From the NCBI GenBank assembly GCA_903828675.1, contig CAIKND010000001.1:18179-82178 (forward strand): a DNA stretch of 64,000 bases. Direction: 5' to 3'. Of the stretch, positions 38,305-46,068 are shown one piece after another. The translations under genes and the position numbers were made by a program. Source of the DNA: an uncultured Acidobacteriaceae bacterium (lineage in GTDB: Bacteria > Acidobacteriota > Terriglobia > Terriglobales > Acidobacteriaceae). Below the pieces are notes generated by a model. That model worked only from the letters and a program-made list of their open reading frames with translations, was not told the DNA's origin and did no database searches. Position 1 is the stretch's first letter. Each line of letters starts with the position of its first letter.

Positions 38305-39180
38305 TTAGCTTGCGGAGGCTGGATTCCTGGATCTTCGGGTGCGCTTTCTTGCTGATTTCGTCCGAGGCAGCGCGGATTTTGGTAATGAATTAGCTGCTTC
38401 TCCGCAGATGACGATGATCTCGGTGCTTTCGGGAATTTCGTTCTCGCGCAGCATTTGCTTCCATTCAGACTCCGGCTTTAGGCGCCTGGTCTCATAGATC
38501 ACGTAGATGAACTTGCTCCATTTCTTGGAAACGTATCCTCGTGTGTCCGCGAGGACCTCATCGACGACTTGCTTCACCTTCTCTCTTGATTCAACGAACT
38601 TGTACTCGATGAGCGTTTCGATGGACGGAATTCCTGTGTCTGGCTCGAAGTTCTTTATGGGCTTGGAAATCGGGGGCTTGTGGCGAAGGTCAGGGAATAC
38701 GCAACGAAGAACAGCTTCAATTCGGGAGTGAACTTGGTCTTCGCCTTGTGGTGCGTCAGGAAAGCAGTTTGGGTCGGTGATGGAATATTGCGTTGCTCGA
38801 AGAATTTCGATAACATCCTTCACGACCCGCCCTGTCTCTCTTCGCCCAAATATCGCTTCGATGGAATGCAGGTAGTCGTCAAGCTTTGCGGCCCAGACTA
38901 GGTAAACCCCTTCAGAGTAGGGAGAGACCTCGGCGTAATCCTTCTTTGCCATCTCTTGAATTCGTGTCACCGCACTGAAGGTTTCGGAGAGACCGATAGC
39001 ATCAAGAAACGTCAGCATCTGGACGAATGTTCTCTCCATGAGAAACCTGACGGTCTCCACTTCCTCGGGTTCTGCAGAACGGCAATCCCAATCCGAAGCT
39101 GCCTTGTTCGCATTTCTGAGTGTCTCGCGGATCGCCGCAAGTGTTTCGTCTGGATCGTTCATTTTGTGCGCTAAGTTCAT
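38305..39180 (-). CDS. PD-(D/E)XK-like protein next to the OLD nuclease
   Basis: 291 residues (a second start at codon 7 is possible; neither has a strong ribosome site). The N-terminal half is helical (MERTFVQMLTFLDAIGLSET). The C-terminal half has RIEAVLRCVFPDLRHKPPIS, then Asp181 and the Glu192-Tyr-Lys194 triad in TGIPSIETLIEYKFVESREK, and the strand KFIYVIYETRR. This D...E-x-K layout is that of PD-(D/E)XK nucleases of the DpnII/MboI C-terminal kind. The basic tail SARKRTRRSRNPAS could touch DNA. It precedes the OLD gene in the same direction and is probably its partner. Confidence 0.65.
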   Translation of the reverse strand: MNLAHKMNDPDETLAAIRETLRNANKAASDWDCRSAEPEEVETVRFLMERTFVQMLTFLDAIGLSETFSAVTRIQEMAKKDYAEVSPYSEGVYLVWAAKLDDYLHSIEAIFGRRETGRVVKDVIEILRATQYSITDPNCFPDAPQGEDQVHSRIEAVLRCVFPDLRHKPPISKPIKNFEPDTGIPSIETLIEYKFVESREKVKQVVDEVLADTRGYVSKKWSKFIYVIYETRRLKPESEWKQMLRENEIPESTEIIVICGEAANSLPKSALPRTKSARKRTRRSRNPASAS

Positions 39181-39431
39181 GCCACGAATTTTAGCACCAG
39201 CATTTTCAGCTCACACGGGTTGGTGCCGCAATGCTAGCAAGGGTCAGCCGATTCGTCTGGGCACCGACGTCAACTGACGACAGGTCGCTGCGCTCACCAA
39301 ACAATTCGGGCCTCTAGAGAATTGTCCTCGAACGACGGAAAAAGTTCGCATATTGCGTGCTCACCGCAAAAGCATTCCGCGTTAAAATGTTAGTGAGTCG
39401 CAAGTTGCTCTCAATCCGCGGAGGTCGACTC

Positions 39432-39701
39432 ATGCTGATACTTGTTCCATGGAAGCCCGTTGTCTTCGTCTGGTTATTGCTCTCTGCAATGTTTCTCTTC
39501 TGGGCCGGGGCAATGTGTGTCGTTGAAGGAAAGAATCCGTTTGGGATTCCGAAACACAATCTTCGTTCATCCGTGAGCCCGGTCGCCGGTCACCAAGGGC
39601 TGCATCAAAAACATCTTCACAAGGCCAAATCCGCAGGCAGCAAGGGCGAGAGCCAGGCCAATGTCACACAAGCACGCATGGAGCCGCAGGTGGACCACTA
39701 G
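39432..39701 (+). CDS. Small single-pass membrane protein of unknown function
   Basis: 89 residues from the ATG with GGAGG seven bases before it. One transmembrane helix, VVFVWLLLSAMFLFWAGAMC, is followed by a His/Lys/Ser-rich hydrophilic tail (HQGLHQKHLHKAKSAGSKGE). No family recognised. It is transcribed alone between two leftward blocks. The good ribosome site and clean membrane helix support it as real, but a chance frame is not excluded. Confidence 0.5.
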   Translation: MLILVPWKPVVFVWLLLSAMFLFWAGAMCVVEGKNPFGIPKHNLRSSVSPVAGHQGLHQKHLHKAKSAGSKGESQANVTQARMEPQVDH

Positions 39702-39784
39702 GGCACAACATTAGGTCGGGACGCCATCTGCGCAGATGGCGGGTGACGGGAGCCTCGTGCGCGGGCGAGTAGACGGATTACTAG

Positions 39785-39821
39785 CAAGAAAATGGCGGAG
39801 CCCATAGATCTGGCTCCGCCG
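39785..39821 (-). terminator. Rho-independent terminator after parB-like gene
   Basis: On the minus strand, 9-bp stem GGCGGAGCC / GGCTCCGCC (39813-39821 with 39795-39803), 9-nt loop, then ATTTTCTT. It starts 17 bp after the stop codon of the ParB-like gene, in its direction. Confidence 0.8.
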
Positions 39822-39837
39822 GATTGTTTGGATGGAC

Positions 39838-41436
39838 TTAGGCAGCTTTGGCCTTCTTCACGGCCTTTGACGGGCGCTTAACTGTCGTCTCCTTTTCCGC
39901 CTTCGTCTTATCTTTGGCTCCGAACTCCTGCTTTACCTTGGTGATGATTGCGGTCACGTCCACCTTGTAGATGTCGGCGGCGTCTCTGAGCACTCTGCCG
40001 GCATCGTTCGCGGATTGGGCGGAGTAGAGAATGACAGCCTCCACTAAGAGGCGTCCGAGAATGCTTTCCTCCGCCTTGCGGACGAAAGCGGCTAGCAGCT
40101 TGGCAGGTGTGTCGGTCGGGCCTTTCGACTTGCCAATGCCGTGTTGACGGAGGACGATGGCCAGACGGCGCTCATCCAGCATTGTGGTCACCCGTTCGAC
40201 TACAAATTGTAGGTCGCGTTTCATCAAGCGGACTGGGACAGCTTCGACGATGGCTCTCAATACGCGAAGTCCCGTTGCCTGGGCAATTGCGTCCTCGCGC
40301 CGTTGCTTCTCTTGTGCGGCCTTGAATGCTCCATCGTTGGCAGGTGTCTTCTCCTTCTTTGGATGGTGAATCGGGCAGTCGGAGTTTGAGCAAATCCGTT
40401 TGATCTCCCCTTTGTCAGAGCCTTCTGTGACAATGGCCTCGGTGGTGAACTTGCAGGTTTTGTACTCCGGCCATTCGACCTGTTTCGGGTTGGTCGGCTT
40501 CTCCGCGCGAATCTCGACATACTGGTTGCGCGGAATTGCTGGACTGTTTTCTTGCGGCTTGCCGAATGCGCGTGAGATCTGTACCAGCATTGGTTTTGCC
40601 ACAATCGTTTTTGCGACGAATGCGTCAACCTTGCTTTGGTAGCAATCTGGCGAAGTGCAAGCATCCGCCTTGATTTCTGCGAAGAGTAGCGTATTGAAAC
40701 CGGTGCGCCGTGGACAGGTGATGCAAGCTCCGGCTTCGGGTACGAGTTCCGGGTCGTCTTTCGGAAAGGGAGCGGAGTCCAGTTCCAAAAGGATGTGGCG
40801 CTCAATCCACTCCTGCAATTGGCGGACGGGAAGCAAAATGTGCCTAGGTTTACCCCCGCTGACGTAGTCTTCACGAAAGCAGGCGGTGAGGGCTTCTTCT
40901 TGCTGGGCTGGTTGCAACCGAGCTAGGGAAAGCGCGTGACCGGTGCCGATTTCGTCTTTGAGAAAAGCCTCTGTCACGGCGGGTGAAAGTTCGGTCAGTT
41001 TCAATCTGGCGGCGACGAACGAGGGACCTTTCGCGCACTTGGCCGCGATCTGCTCGATGGAATACTTCGGTTCTTCAAGGTGCAAGAGAGCTGCGAAGCC
41101 CTGCGCCTCTTCCAAGGGATGCACATCGCGCCTTTGGAGGTTTTCGATAATGGATGTTTCAATCGCCTGTGCGTCAGACAGTTCCACAATGCGAACGGGA
41201 ACCGACTCTTGACCGGCTAACTGTGCGGCCCGATAGCGCCGCGCTCCTGCAACGATCTCGAAGGATTGTGGCCCCTTGGGCCGGACGAGCAACGGCGAAA
41301 GCAATCCTTGATTGCGAATACTCTCGGCCAATTCGTTAAGGGCGTTTTCGTCAAAACTGCGCCGTGGGTTCATGCTGGACTCAACAAGGCTGTCGAGGGG
41401 CAGGTTGCGATATTCGGACTGTGCTGCGTGTGACAT
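39838..41436 (-). CDS. ParB/Spo0J-like protein with Cys-rich middle, no ParA nearby
   Basis: 532 residues, GGAGGATTCCCC before the ATG. N-terminal ParB domain: SSMNPRRSFDENALNELAES, IRNQGLLSPLLVRP, VAGARRYRAAQLAG (the GxRRxxA CTPase patch) and SIIENLQRRDVHPLEEAQGF. An HTH follows (YSIEQIAAKCAKGPSFVAAR). In the middle are CITCPRRTGFN, DACTSPDCYQSK and RICSNSDCPIHHP, a Cys/His set that may bind zinc. The C-terminus is Lys-rich. ParB-like proteins of this size are usual on conjugative islands, where they act as regulators or nucleases. No ParA ATPase gene is adjacent, so a standard partition role is doubtful. Confidence 0.85.
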   Translation of the reverse strand: MSHAAQSEYRNLPLDSLVESSMNPRRSFDENALNELAESIRNQGLLSPLLVRPKGPQSFEIVAGARRYRAAQLAGQESVPVRIVELSDAQAIETSIIENLQRRDVHPLEEAQGFAALLHLEEPKYSIEQIAAKCAKGPSFVAARLKLTELSPAVTEAFLKDEIGTGHALSLARLQPAQQEEALTACFREDYVSGGKPRHILLPVRQLQEWIERHILLELDSAPFPKDDPELVPEAGACITCPRRTGFNTLLFAEIKADACTSPDCYQSKVDAFVAKTIVAKPMLVQISRAFGKPQENSPAIPRNQYVEIRAEKPTNPKQVEWPEYKTCKFTTEAIVTEGSDKGEIKRICSNSDCPIHHPKKEKTPANDGAFKAAQEKQRREDAIAQATGLRVLRAIVEAVPVRLMKRDLQFVVERVTTMLDERRLAIVLRQHGIGKSKGPTDTPAKLLAAFVRKAEESILGRLLVEAVILYSAQSANDAGRVLRDAADIYKVDVTAIITKVKQEFGAKDKTKAEKETTVKRPSKAVKKAKAA

Positions 41437-41511
41437 GGGGAATCCTCCTTTGGTTGTCTAGAGTGAATTCGCGAGCGGGCACAGTGAGCGTACCCGCTCA
41501 GGTGTGCGGCT

Positions 41512-42402
41512 CTAGCTCGCCTGTGCCAGTGGTTCGGCTACTTCGGCGAAAAGCGCGTCGAGAATTGTTGCGGAAGCTTGCTGGATTACGGCAAGCGATT
41601 CGGTGAGAAGCTCAGCATTGCCGTGATAGAGGCTGATGTAGTCCGCGCTGGCACTGCCGGTATTCAATCCCACGGCGCGGCCAACGATGAACGCAATGGA
41701 CTCGGCTTCGGTTTCGCGTACTGTCTTGGTAGTGAGAGTGCGGCGTTCTGCGCGGTGCAACATCTCATGGCCTAGCTCATGCGCTAATGTGCTGAACTCT
41801 TCTGCCTTCGACTGGCCGGGAAGCAAAGCGATCTTTCCGCCGTAGCTGACGCCCTGCGCGGGTGCAATACGCTCGTTGTACTCAAGCTCGATGCCCTGCT
41901 GCTGGACGAGTTCGACAAGCCGTTCGTGGTAGGCACCAACCTCGCCGGAAACCGTTGGCGGCTCGGGAAGCTCTGAACCTTCGGTCTGAGCCACGTCAAA
42001 GACATAAACAACGCGGAAACCAATCAGCATGGGCTTTGGCTTGTCGGTCTGTTCGACGGGTTCCTCAGTGGGCTGGCGCTTGGAGCCGATCATCGGAGCC
42101 AGAATCGGAATGCCCTTCTGTCCCTTCTTGACGTAGCGTCCAAGCTCGTTCCATGTGCGGATACCCGCAACGTGGGTTGCGTCGGGGCGGTGATGAGCGA
42201 TTGAAAGGATGTTGCCAAAAGAGTAGTTGTGGAAGCGGGCCATTGCGCTGAGGTAGGCGGTGAGCGCCTCGCTCTTGCCCTGCTCAAGCTGCTCGATCAG
42301 ATGCTTGACGTTCTCAGCGATGATCTGCTGCGTGGTAGTCTGCTGGCGGCGGATTTCCTTCTGGCCGCCGCTGTTGTTGCTGTTGTTACTCTTGAAATTC
42401 AT
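41512..42402 (-). CDS. ArdC-like antirestriction protein (ssDNA-binding + zinc metalloprotease)
   Basis: 296 residues from the ATG at 42402 with AAGGAG upstream. The N-terminal ssDNA-binding domain of the ArdC type has FHNYSFGNILSIAHHRPDAT-HVAGIRTWNELGRYVKKGQK and GIPILAPM. The C-terminal zincin domain has H208-E-L-G-H212 (STLAHELGHEMLHR) and a later E in ETEAESIAFIVGR. ArdC proteins protect incoming conjugative DNA from host restriction. It is followed by a ParB-like gene 75 bp on, both leftward, and is preceded by a large hairpin that could make its transcription start during DNA entry. Confidence 0.9.
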   Translation of the reverse strand: MNFKSNNSNNSGGQKEIRRQQTTTQQIIAENVKHLIEQLEQGKSEALTAYLSAMARFHNYSFGNILSIAHHRPDATHVAGIRTWNELGRYVKKGQKGIPILAPMIGSKRQPTEEPVEQTDKPKPMLIGFRVVYVFDVAQTEGSELPEPPTVSGEVGAYHERLVELVQQQGIELEYNERIAPAQGVSYGGKIALLPGQSKAEEFSTLAHELGHEMLHRAERRTLTTKTVRETEAESIAFIVGRAVGLNTGSASADYISLYHGNAELLTESLAVIQQASATILDALFAEVAEPLAQAS

Positions 42403-43081
42403 GTTTTTGTTCTCCTTTTCCGCCGTGACCGGCTGAGCGTCTTTCTCACCCCCGGTTGGGAAGCGCGAAGACGGTTGGCGGAAAAGAACGAACGCAGCGA
42501 CCGACGGTGGGAGTCCGGAGGAAAGGCGCAGCAAGTGCCAAATGCGCACCACGTTTGGCGCGCAGCCGCGCTCCGAACGGACGGAGAAGGCCCGTTCAGC
42601 GCACGGTCAGATCGTGCGCTGGGCCGTCCACCTGAGGACGCGAAGTGGGATTGAAGAAACAACCGGCAATGGATTCAGCGGCCCCGCCAGGGACGTGAAG
42701 CAGGTTGTCTCAACACTTTCCCAAGATTTGAACAGTAAAACCAGGGACGGGCGTTGCGGGGCAGGAACAGGCCCCGCATGGAAGGGGAGCGGAAAACGCC
42801 GGATTGATCGGCGGTTGCATTGAGGGAAGGGCGCAGCATCTCGGCACCAAGGCGACCGATGAGACCGTCGAACGCCCTTACAAAGCCTCAGATAACCGCA
42901 ATGTTCCGCTCGGCGAACTGTTGGAGCTGGCGCTTGATGCGCTGGAGCGGGAAAAAGTGGAAGGCCGAGGTGTATCGCTTACATAGACTTTTCGTCGCGG
43001 CTTGAAAAGTGAGAGCGTTTTCAGATTTGCTTGAATTTTTGCGCGAACAAACACCGGCAATTTGGGCTATCGTTGGATTCT
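42403..43081. other. Gene-free stretch upstream of ardC-like gene
   Basis: Almost 680 bp with no convincing frame (a 60-codon frame at 42804-42986 lacks support). It contains the strong hairpin at 42579-42629 and GC-rich sequence near the ArdC start, and leads to the divergent HAD gene. It could carry promoters for both directions and a transfer-related site. Confidence 0.5.
42579..42629. promoter_or_regulatory. Long interrupted hairpin upstream of ardC-like gene
   Basis: Perfect 9-bp core CAGCGCACG (42597-42605) / CGTGCGCTG (42613-42621) with a 7-nt loop, continued after small bulges by GGCC (42589-42592) / GGCC (42622-42625) and GGAC (42579-42582) / GTCC (42626-42629). It lies about 180 bp before the ArdC ATG. 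Antirestriction genes of conjugative plasmids are often read from promoters formed by single-strand hairpins; this structure is a candidate of that kind. Confidence 0.45.
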
Positions 43082-43921
43082 ATGGAAGATAAGTTTGCAA
43101 AACAACTGACGAAAGCGGCAATTGTCTACGATTTCGATGGGACCTTAGCCCGCGGGAATCTTCAGGAATGTAGCTTCATTCCAAAGATGAACATGACTCG
43201 CACCGAGTTTTGGAATGAGGTTAAACGACGCACTCGCGAAGAGGACGCGGACGAAATTCTCGTCTATATGCACCTTATGCTGGAAAAGGCGAGAGCGGCT
43301 GGTGAAGTGGTTACCAAGCAGATGCTGCGTGAACACGGAATGGGTGCCCAGTTGTTTAGTGGCCTGCATGGAGGATCGTGGTTCATCCGCATGAACAAAT
43401 TTGCGATGGAACACGGTCTCGAATTGCTGCACTACATCGTTTCCTCGGGTATAGAAGAGATGATTCGAGGGTGCTCAATTCAGAGTGCTTTCCATAGGAT
43501 TTACGCCTCGAAATACATCTATGACGAAGACGTAGCGGCCTGGCCCGGAGTTGCGATTAACTATACGACGAAGACGCAATATCTCTTCCGTATTAACAAG
43601 GGCGTCGAGAATCATTGGGATAACGCGGCCATCAACACATTTATGTCCGAGGCGTCGCGGCCGGTTCCGTTCAAACGCATGATTTTTGTAGGCGACGGTG
43701 ATACCGATATCCCGGCAATGAAAATGGTCGCCTACCAAGGCGGGCATTCGATCGCTGTTTATGATGAGCAGCGCGAAAAGAAGGATCTCGATAAGATCCA
43801 TCGGCTAATTTCTGATCGAAGGGTCAACTTTGTGGCACCAGCAAATTACGAAGAGCATTCGCAGATGGACATCGTTGTGAAGGGGATTCTCGGGCGCGTC
43901 GCAAGCGAGCTCACGAGATAG
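43082..43921 (+). CDS. HAD-superfamily phosphatase next to a Gabija-like pair
   Basis: 279 residues; the ATG at 43082 is chosen because the HAD motif follows at once, although no strong ribosome site is seen. Motif I IVYDFDGTLARGN (D17, D19), a large helical cap, a Thr/Ser motif in LLHYIVSSGIEEMIRG, and motif III/IV MIFVGDGDTDIPAMKMVAYQ. The substrate is unknown; the fold suggests phosphoserine-phosphatase-like chemistry. It is 149 bp upstream of the OLD-type gene on the same strand, so the three genes may be one unit. A HAD is not part of the standard Gabija pair. Confidence 0.8.
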   Translation: MEDKFAKQLTKAAIVYDFDGTLARGNLQECSFIPKMNMTRTEFWNEVKRRTREEDADEILVYMHLMLEKARAAGEVVTKQMLREHGMGAQLFSGLHGGSWFIRMNKFAMEHGLELLHYIVSSGIEEMIRGCSIQSAFHRIYASKYIYDEDVAAWPGVAINYTTKTQYLFRINKGVENHWDNAAINTFMSEASRPVPFKRMIFVGDGDTDIPAMKMVAYQGGHSIAVYDEQREKKDLDKIHRLISDRRVNFVAPANYEEHSQMDIVVKGILGRVASELTR

Positions 43922-44070
43922 TGTGTAACGGCTGTGGCCATTACTGGTAAGCCGGGGGATAATGGCGCTATGATGCGGACATCGAAATAGCAGCCCTGAG
44001 AAATCGACCGGCCCAGAACGAGCGATAACTCTGGTTGCAATGCAACTGCTGTCTTGTGGAGATTTGCCAA

Positions 44071-46068
44071 ATGCGCCTTGAGACCATTCGTATCCGGAAT
44101 TTCCGATTGCTGCGACGCTTGTCAATCGATCTGGCCGCCAAGACTACAACCACGGTTTTTGTCGGGCCGAATAATAGCGGCAAGACTTCAGTTATGGACG
44201 CTCTTCGTGTCTTCACGGGGATGTCGTCAGATACCGTGCGGATCTCAATCCATGATCTTTCTCAGGTTCGTCACAGGGATTTTGACCGCCTGGAAGCTCT
44301 TTTAGGCAAGGCGGACACTCCCGAGAAGCGCATTGCATTGGTGCGGCGCTTTGCACCCCGAATGCGCCTCGATCTCATATTCAGCTACATGCAAACCCCG
44401 GCGGACATTGTGGTGGCGAGCCAGCTGCTGATGGCCCTCGATATGGACGATGATCGCGTGTGCCTGCGGATCGAATACGGCATCGAAAACGCCAAGACGC
44501 TTATTGACGATTTCGAAACCAGACGGAGCAAAGAAGACTCCCTGCATGAGTTCCTCAAAGACGACTTCGGAGCGTATTTCAAGCGCCAGTACTACAAGGT
44601 ATCGCGCACGGGTGCGGAAATCGAGCAGCTCGATGGGGGACAGGTCGTTGAACGTCTGATCAAGTTCAACAATGTCCCTGCTCAACGACACGTCGACGAC
44701 GATGAAGCTTCTAATGCCGTCAAGATATCGCGTCTGATGCACGAGCATTACTTACGGTTCTACAAGATCGCCGACGCCGAAGGCTTCGATGCCATCGAGG
44801 CCGCTCTCGTACAAAGCTCGCGCGAATTGACCAAGAAATATGGCGTGACGTTCAAGCGCCTTACGGAGCGCTTAAAGAAATTCGGATATCCCCAGGGCCA
44901 GATCGCGCCCGATCTGCGAATTCGCGCCGAAATGAATTCTCAGACGCTCTACAAGGACAACACGCGCATTTACTACGCCAATGAATACGCGGAGATCGAT
45001 GGCACAACAGCTGAGTTCGAGCTTCCAGAGCGATACAACGGGCTTGGGTACAAGAACCTAATCTATATCGTCCTTCAGCTGGAGGCCTTCCAGTCGGTTT
45101 TGGAGGCCTCGTTGGAAGTCCAGCCGCGCGTCCACGTCATAGCAATCGAAGAGCCGGAAGCTCATTTGCATCCACAAATGCAGTGCATTTTCATCAATGA
45201 AGTATCAAAGGCGCTCGACTCTCAGGCAGGGATTACCGCACAGGTCATCCTGTCGACTCATTCCTCGCATATGATTGCGAATTCCGGCTTTGAACCGGTG
45301 AGGTATTTTCGACGTAAAGGCCGGGAAGTTAGCGTCCGAGATCTTTCGAAACTTCCGATGCCGCCAGACGATCCATCGTTGCTCGATTTTCTGCGGCGCT
45401 ATATCAAACTGACTCACTGCGACCTTTTCTTCGCGGACAAGGCGATTTTTGTCGAAGGGCAGGTGGAGCGCCTGCTTCTGCCGCTCATGATCGAAGATTG
45501 CACGAGCATGGAGGGATGTGCCGACTTAGCGAGTCAATACATCAGTATCTCCGAAGTGGGCGGAGCTTACGCGCACAAGTTCAAGCCGATTATGGATTTC
45601 CTAGGGATTCCAACGCTGATCATTACCGATTTGGATTCAGTGAACGACTTAGGCATAAAGTGCCGCGTATCGGAGGGCACAAAGACCAGTAACGCGTGCC
45701 TTCGGACATGGATTCCGGCCAAGACAATGCTGCCTGAACTGGTGAAATGCGGGAAGTCGGAGAAGATCGAAGGGCACATTCAAGTGGCTTACCAGACGGC
45801 CGAGAATGGAAACTGCGGGAGGTCCTTTGAAGAGGCATTCATCTATGCGAATCTGTCCTGGATCGCCGCAAACTCCGATGCTCTCGCGGCGACCGGTGAT
45901 CTGATCAAGAAGCTGTCTACCTCGAATCTCGCGACAAGCGCATGGGAGTTGAGTGGCCAACTTAGCAAGGTGGATTTCGCTTTGGACCTCATAGCAAAGA
46001 CCGGGTGGGCGACGCCAGGCTATATCCGGGAAGGCCTGTCGTGGCTGGCGAAAGAGATGGCCGTTTAG
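44071..46068 (+). CDS. OLD-type ATPase/Toprim nuclease, GajA-like
   Basis: 665 residues from the ATG at 44071 (GGAG upstream). Walker A VGPNNSGKTS (31-40), Walker B VIAIEEPEAHLHPQMQ, switch His in ILSTHSSHMI, then a Toprim domain: Glu in IFVEGQVERLLLPLM and Asp pair in LIITDLDSVND. This order and the UvrD-like helicase gene starting directly after the stop match the Gabija pair GajA-GajB. The family senses nucleotide depletion and nicks DNA upon phage infection. It is somewhat longer than typical GajA. A different OLD gene lies at 36-38 kb. Confidence 0.88.
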   Translation: MRLETIRIRNFRLLRRLSIDLAAKTTTTVFVGPNNSGKTSVMDALRVFTGMSSDTVRISIHDLSQVRHRDFDRLEALLGKADTPEKRIALVRRFAPRMRLDLIFSYMQTPADIVVASQLLMALDMDDDRVCLRIEYGIENAKTLIDDFETRRSKEDSLHEFLKDDFGAYFKRQYYKVSRTGAEIEQLDGGQVVERLIKFNNVPAQRHVDDDEASNAVKISRLMHEHYLRFYKIADAEGFDAIEAALVQSSRELTKKYGVTFKRLTERLKKFGYPQGQIAPDLRIRAEMNSQTLYKDNTRIYYANEYAEIDGTTAEFELPERYNGLGYKNLIYIVLQLEAFQSVLEASLEVQPRVHVIAIEEPEAHLHPQMQCIFINEVSKALDSQAGITAQVILSTHSSHMIANSGFEPVRYFRRKGREVSVRDLSKLPMPPDDPSLLDFLRRYIKLTHCDLFFADKAIFVEGQVERLLLPLMIEDCTSMEGCADLASQYISISEVGGAYAHKFKPIMDFLGIPTLIITDLDSVNDLGIKCRVSEGTKTSNACLRTWIPAKTMLPELVKCGKSEKIEGHIQVAYQTAENGNCGRSFEEAFIYANLSWIAANSDALAATGDLIKKLSTSNLATSAWELSGQLSKVDFALDLIAKTGWATPGYIREGLSWLAKEMAV

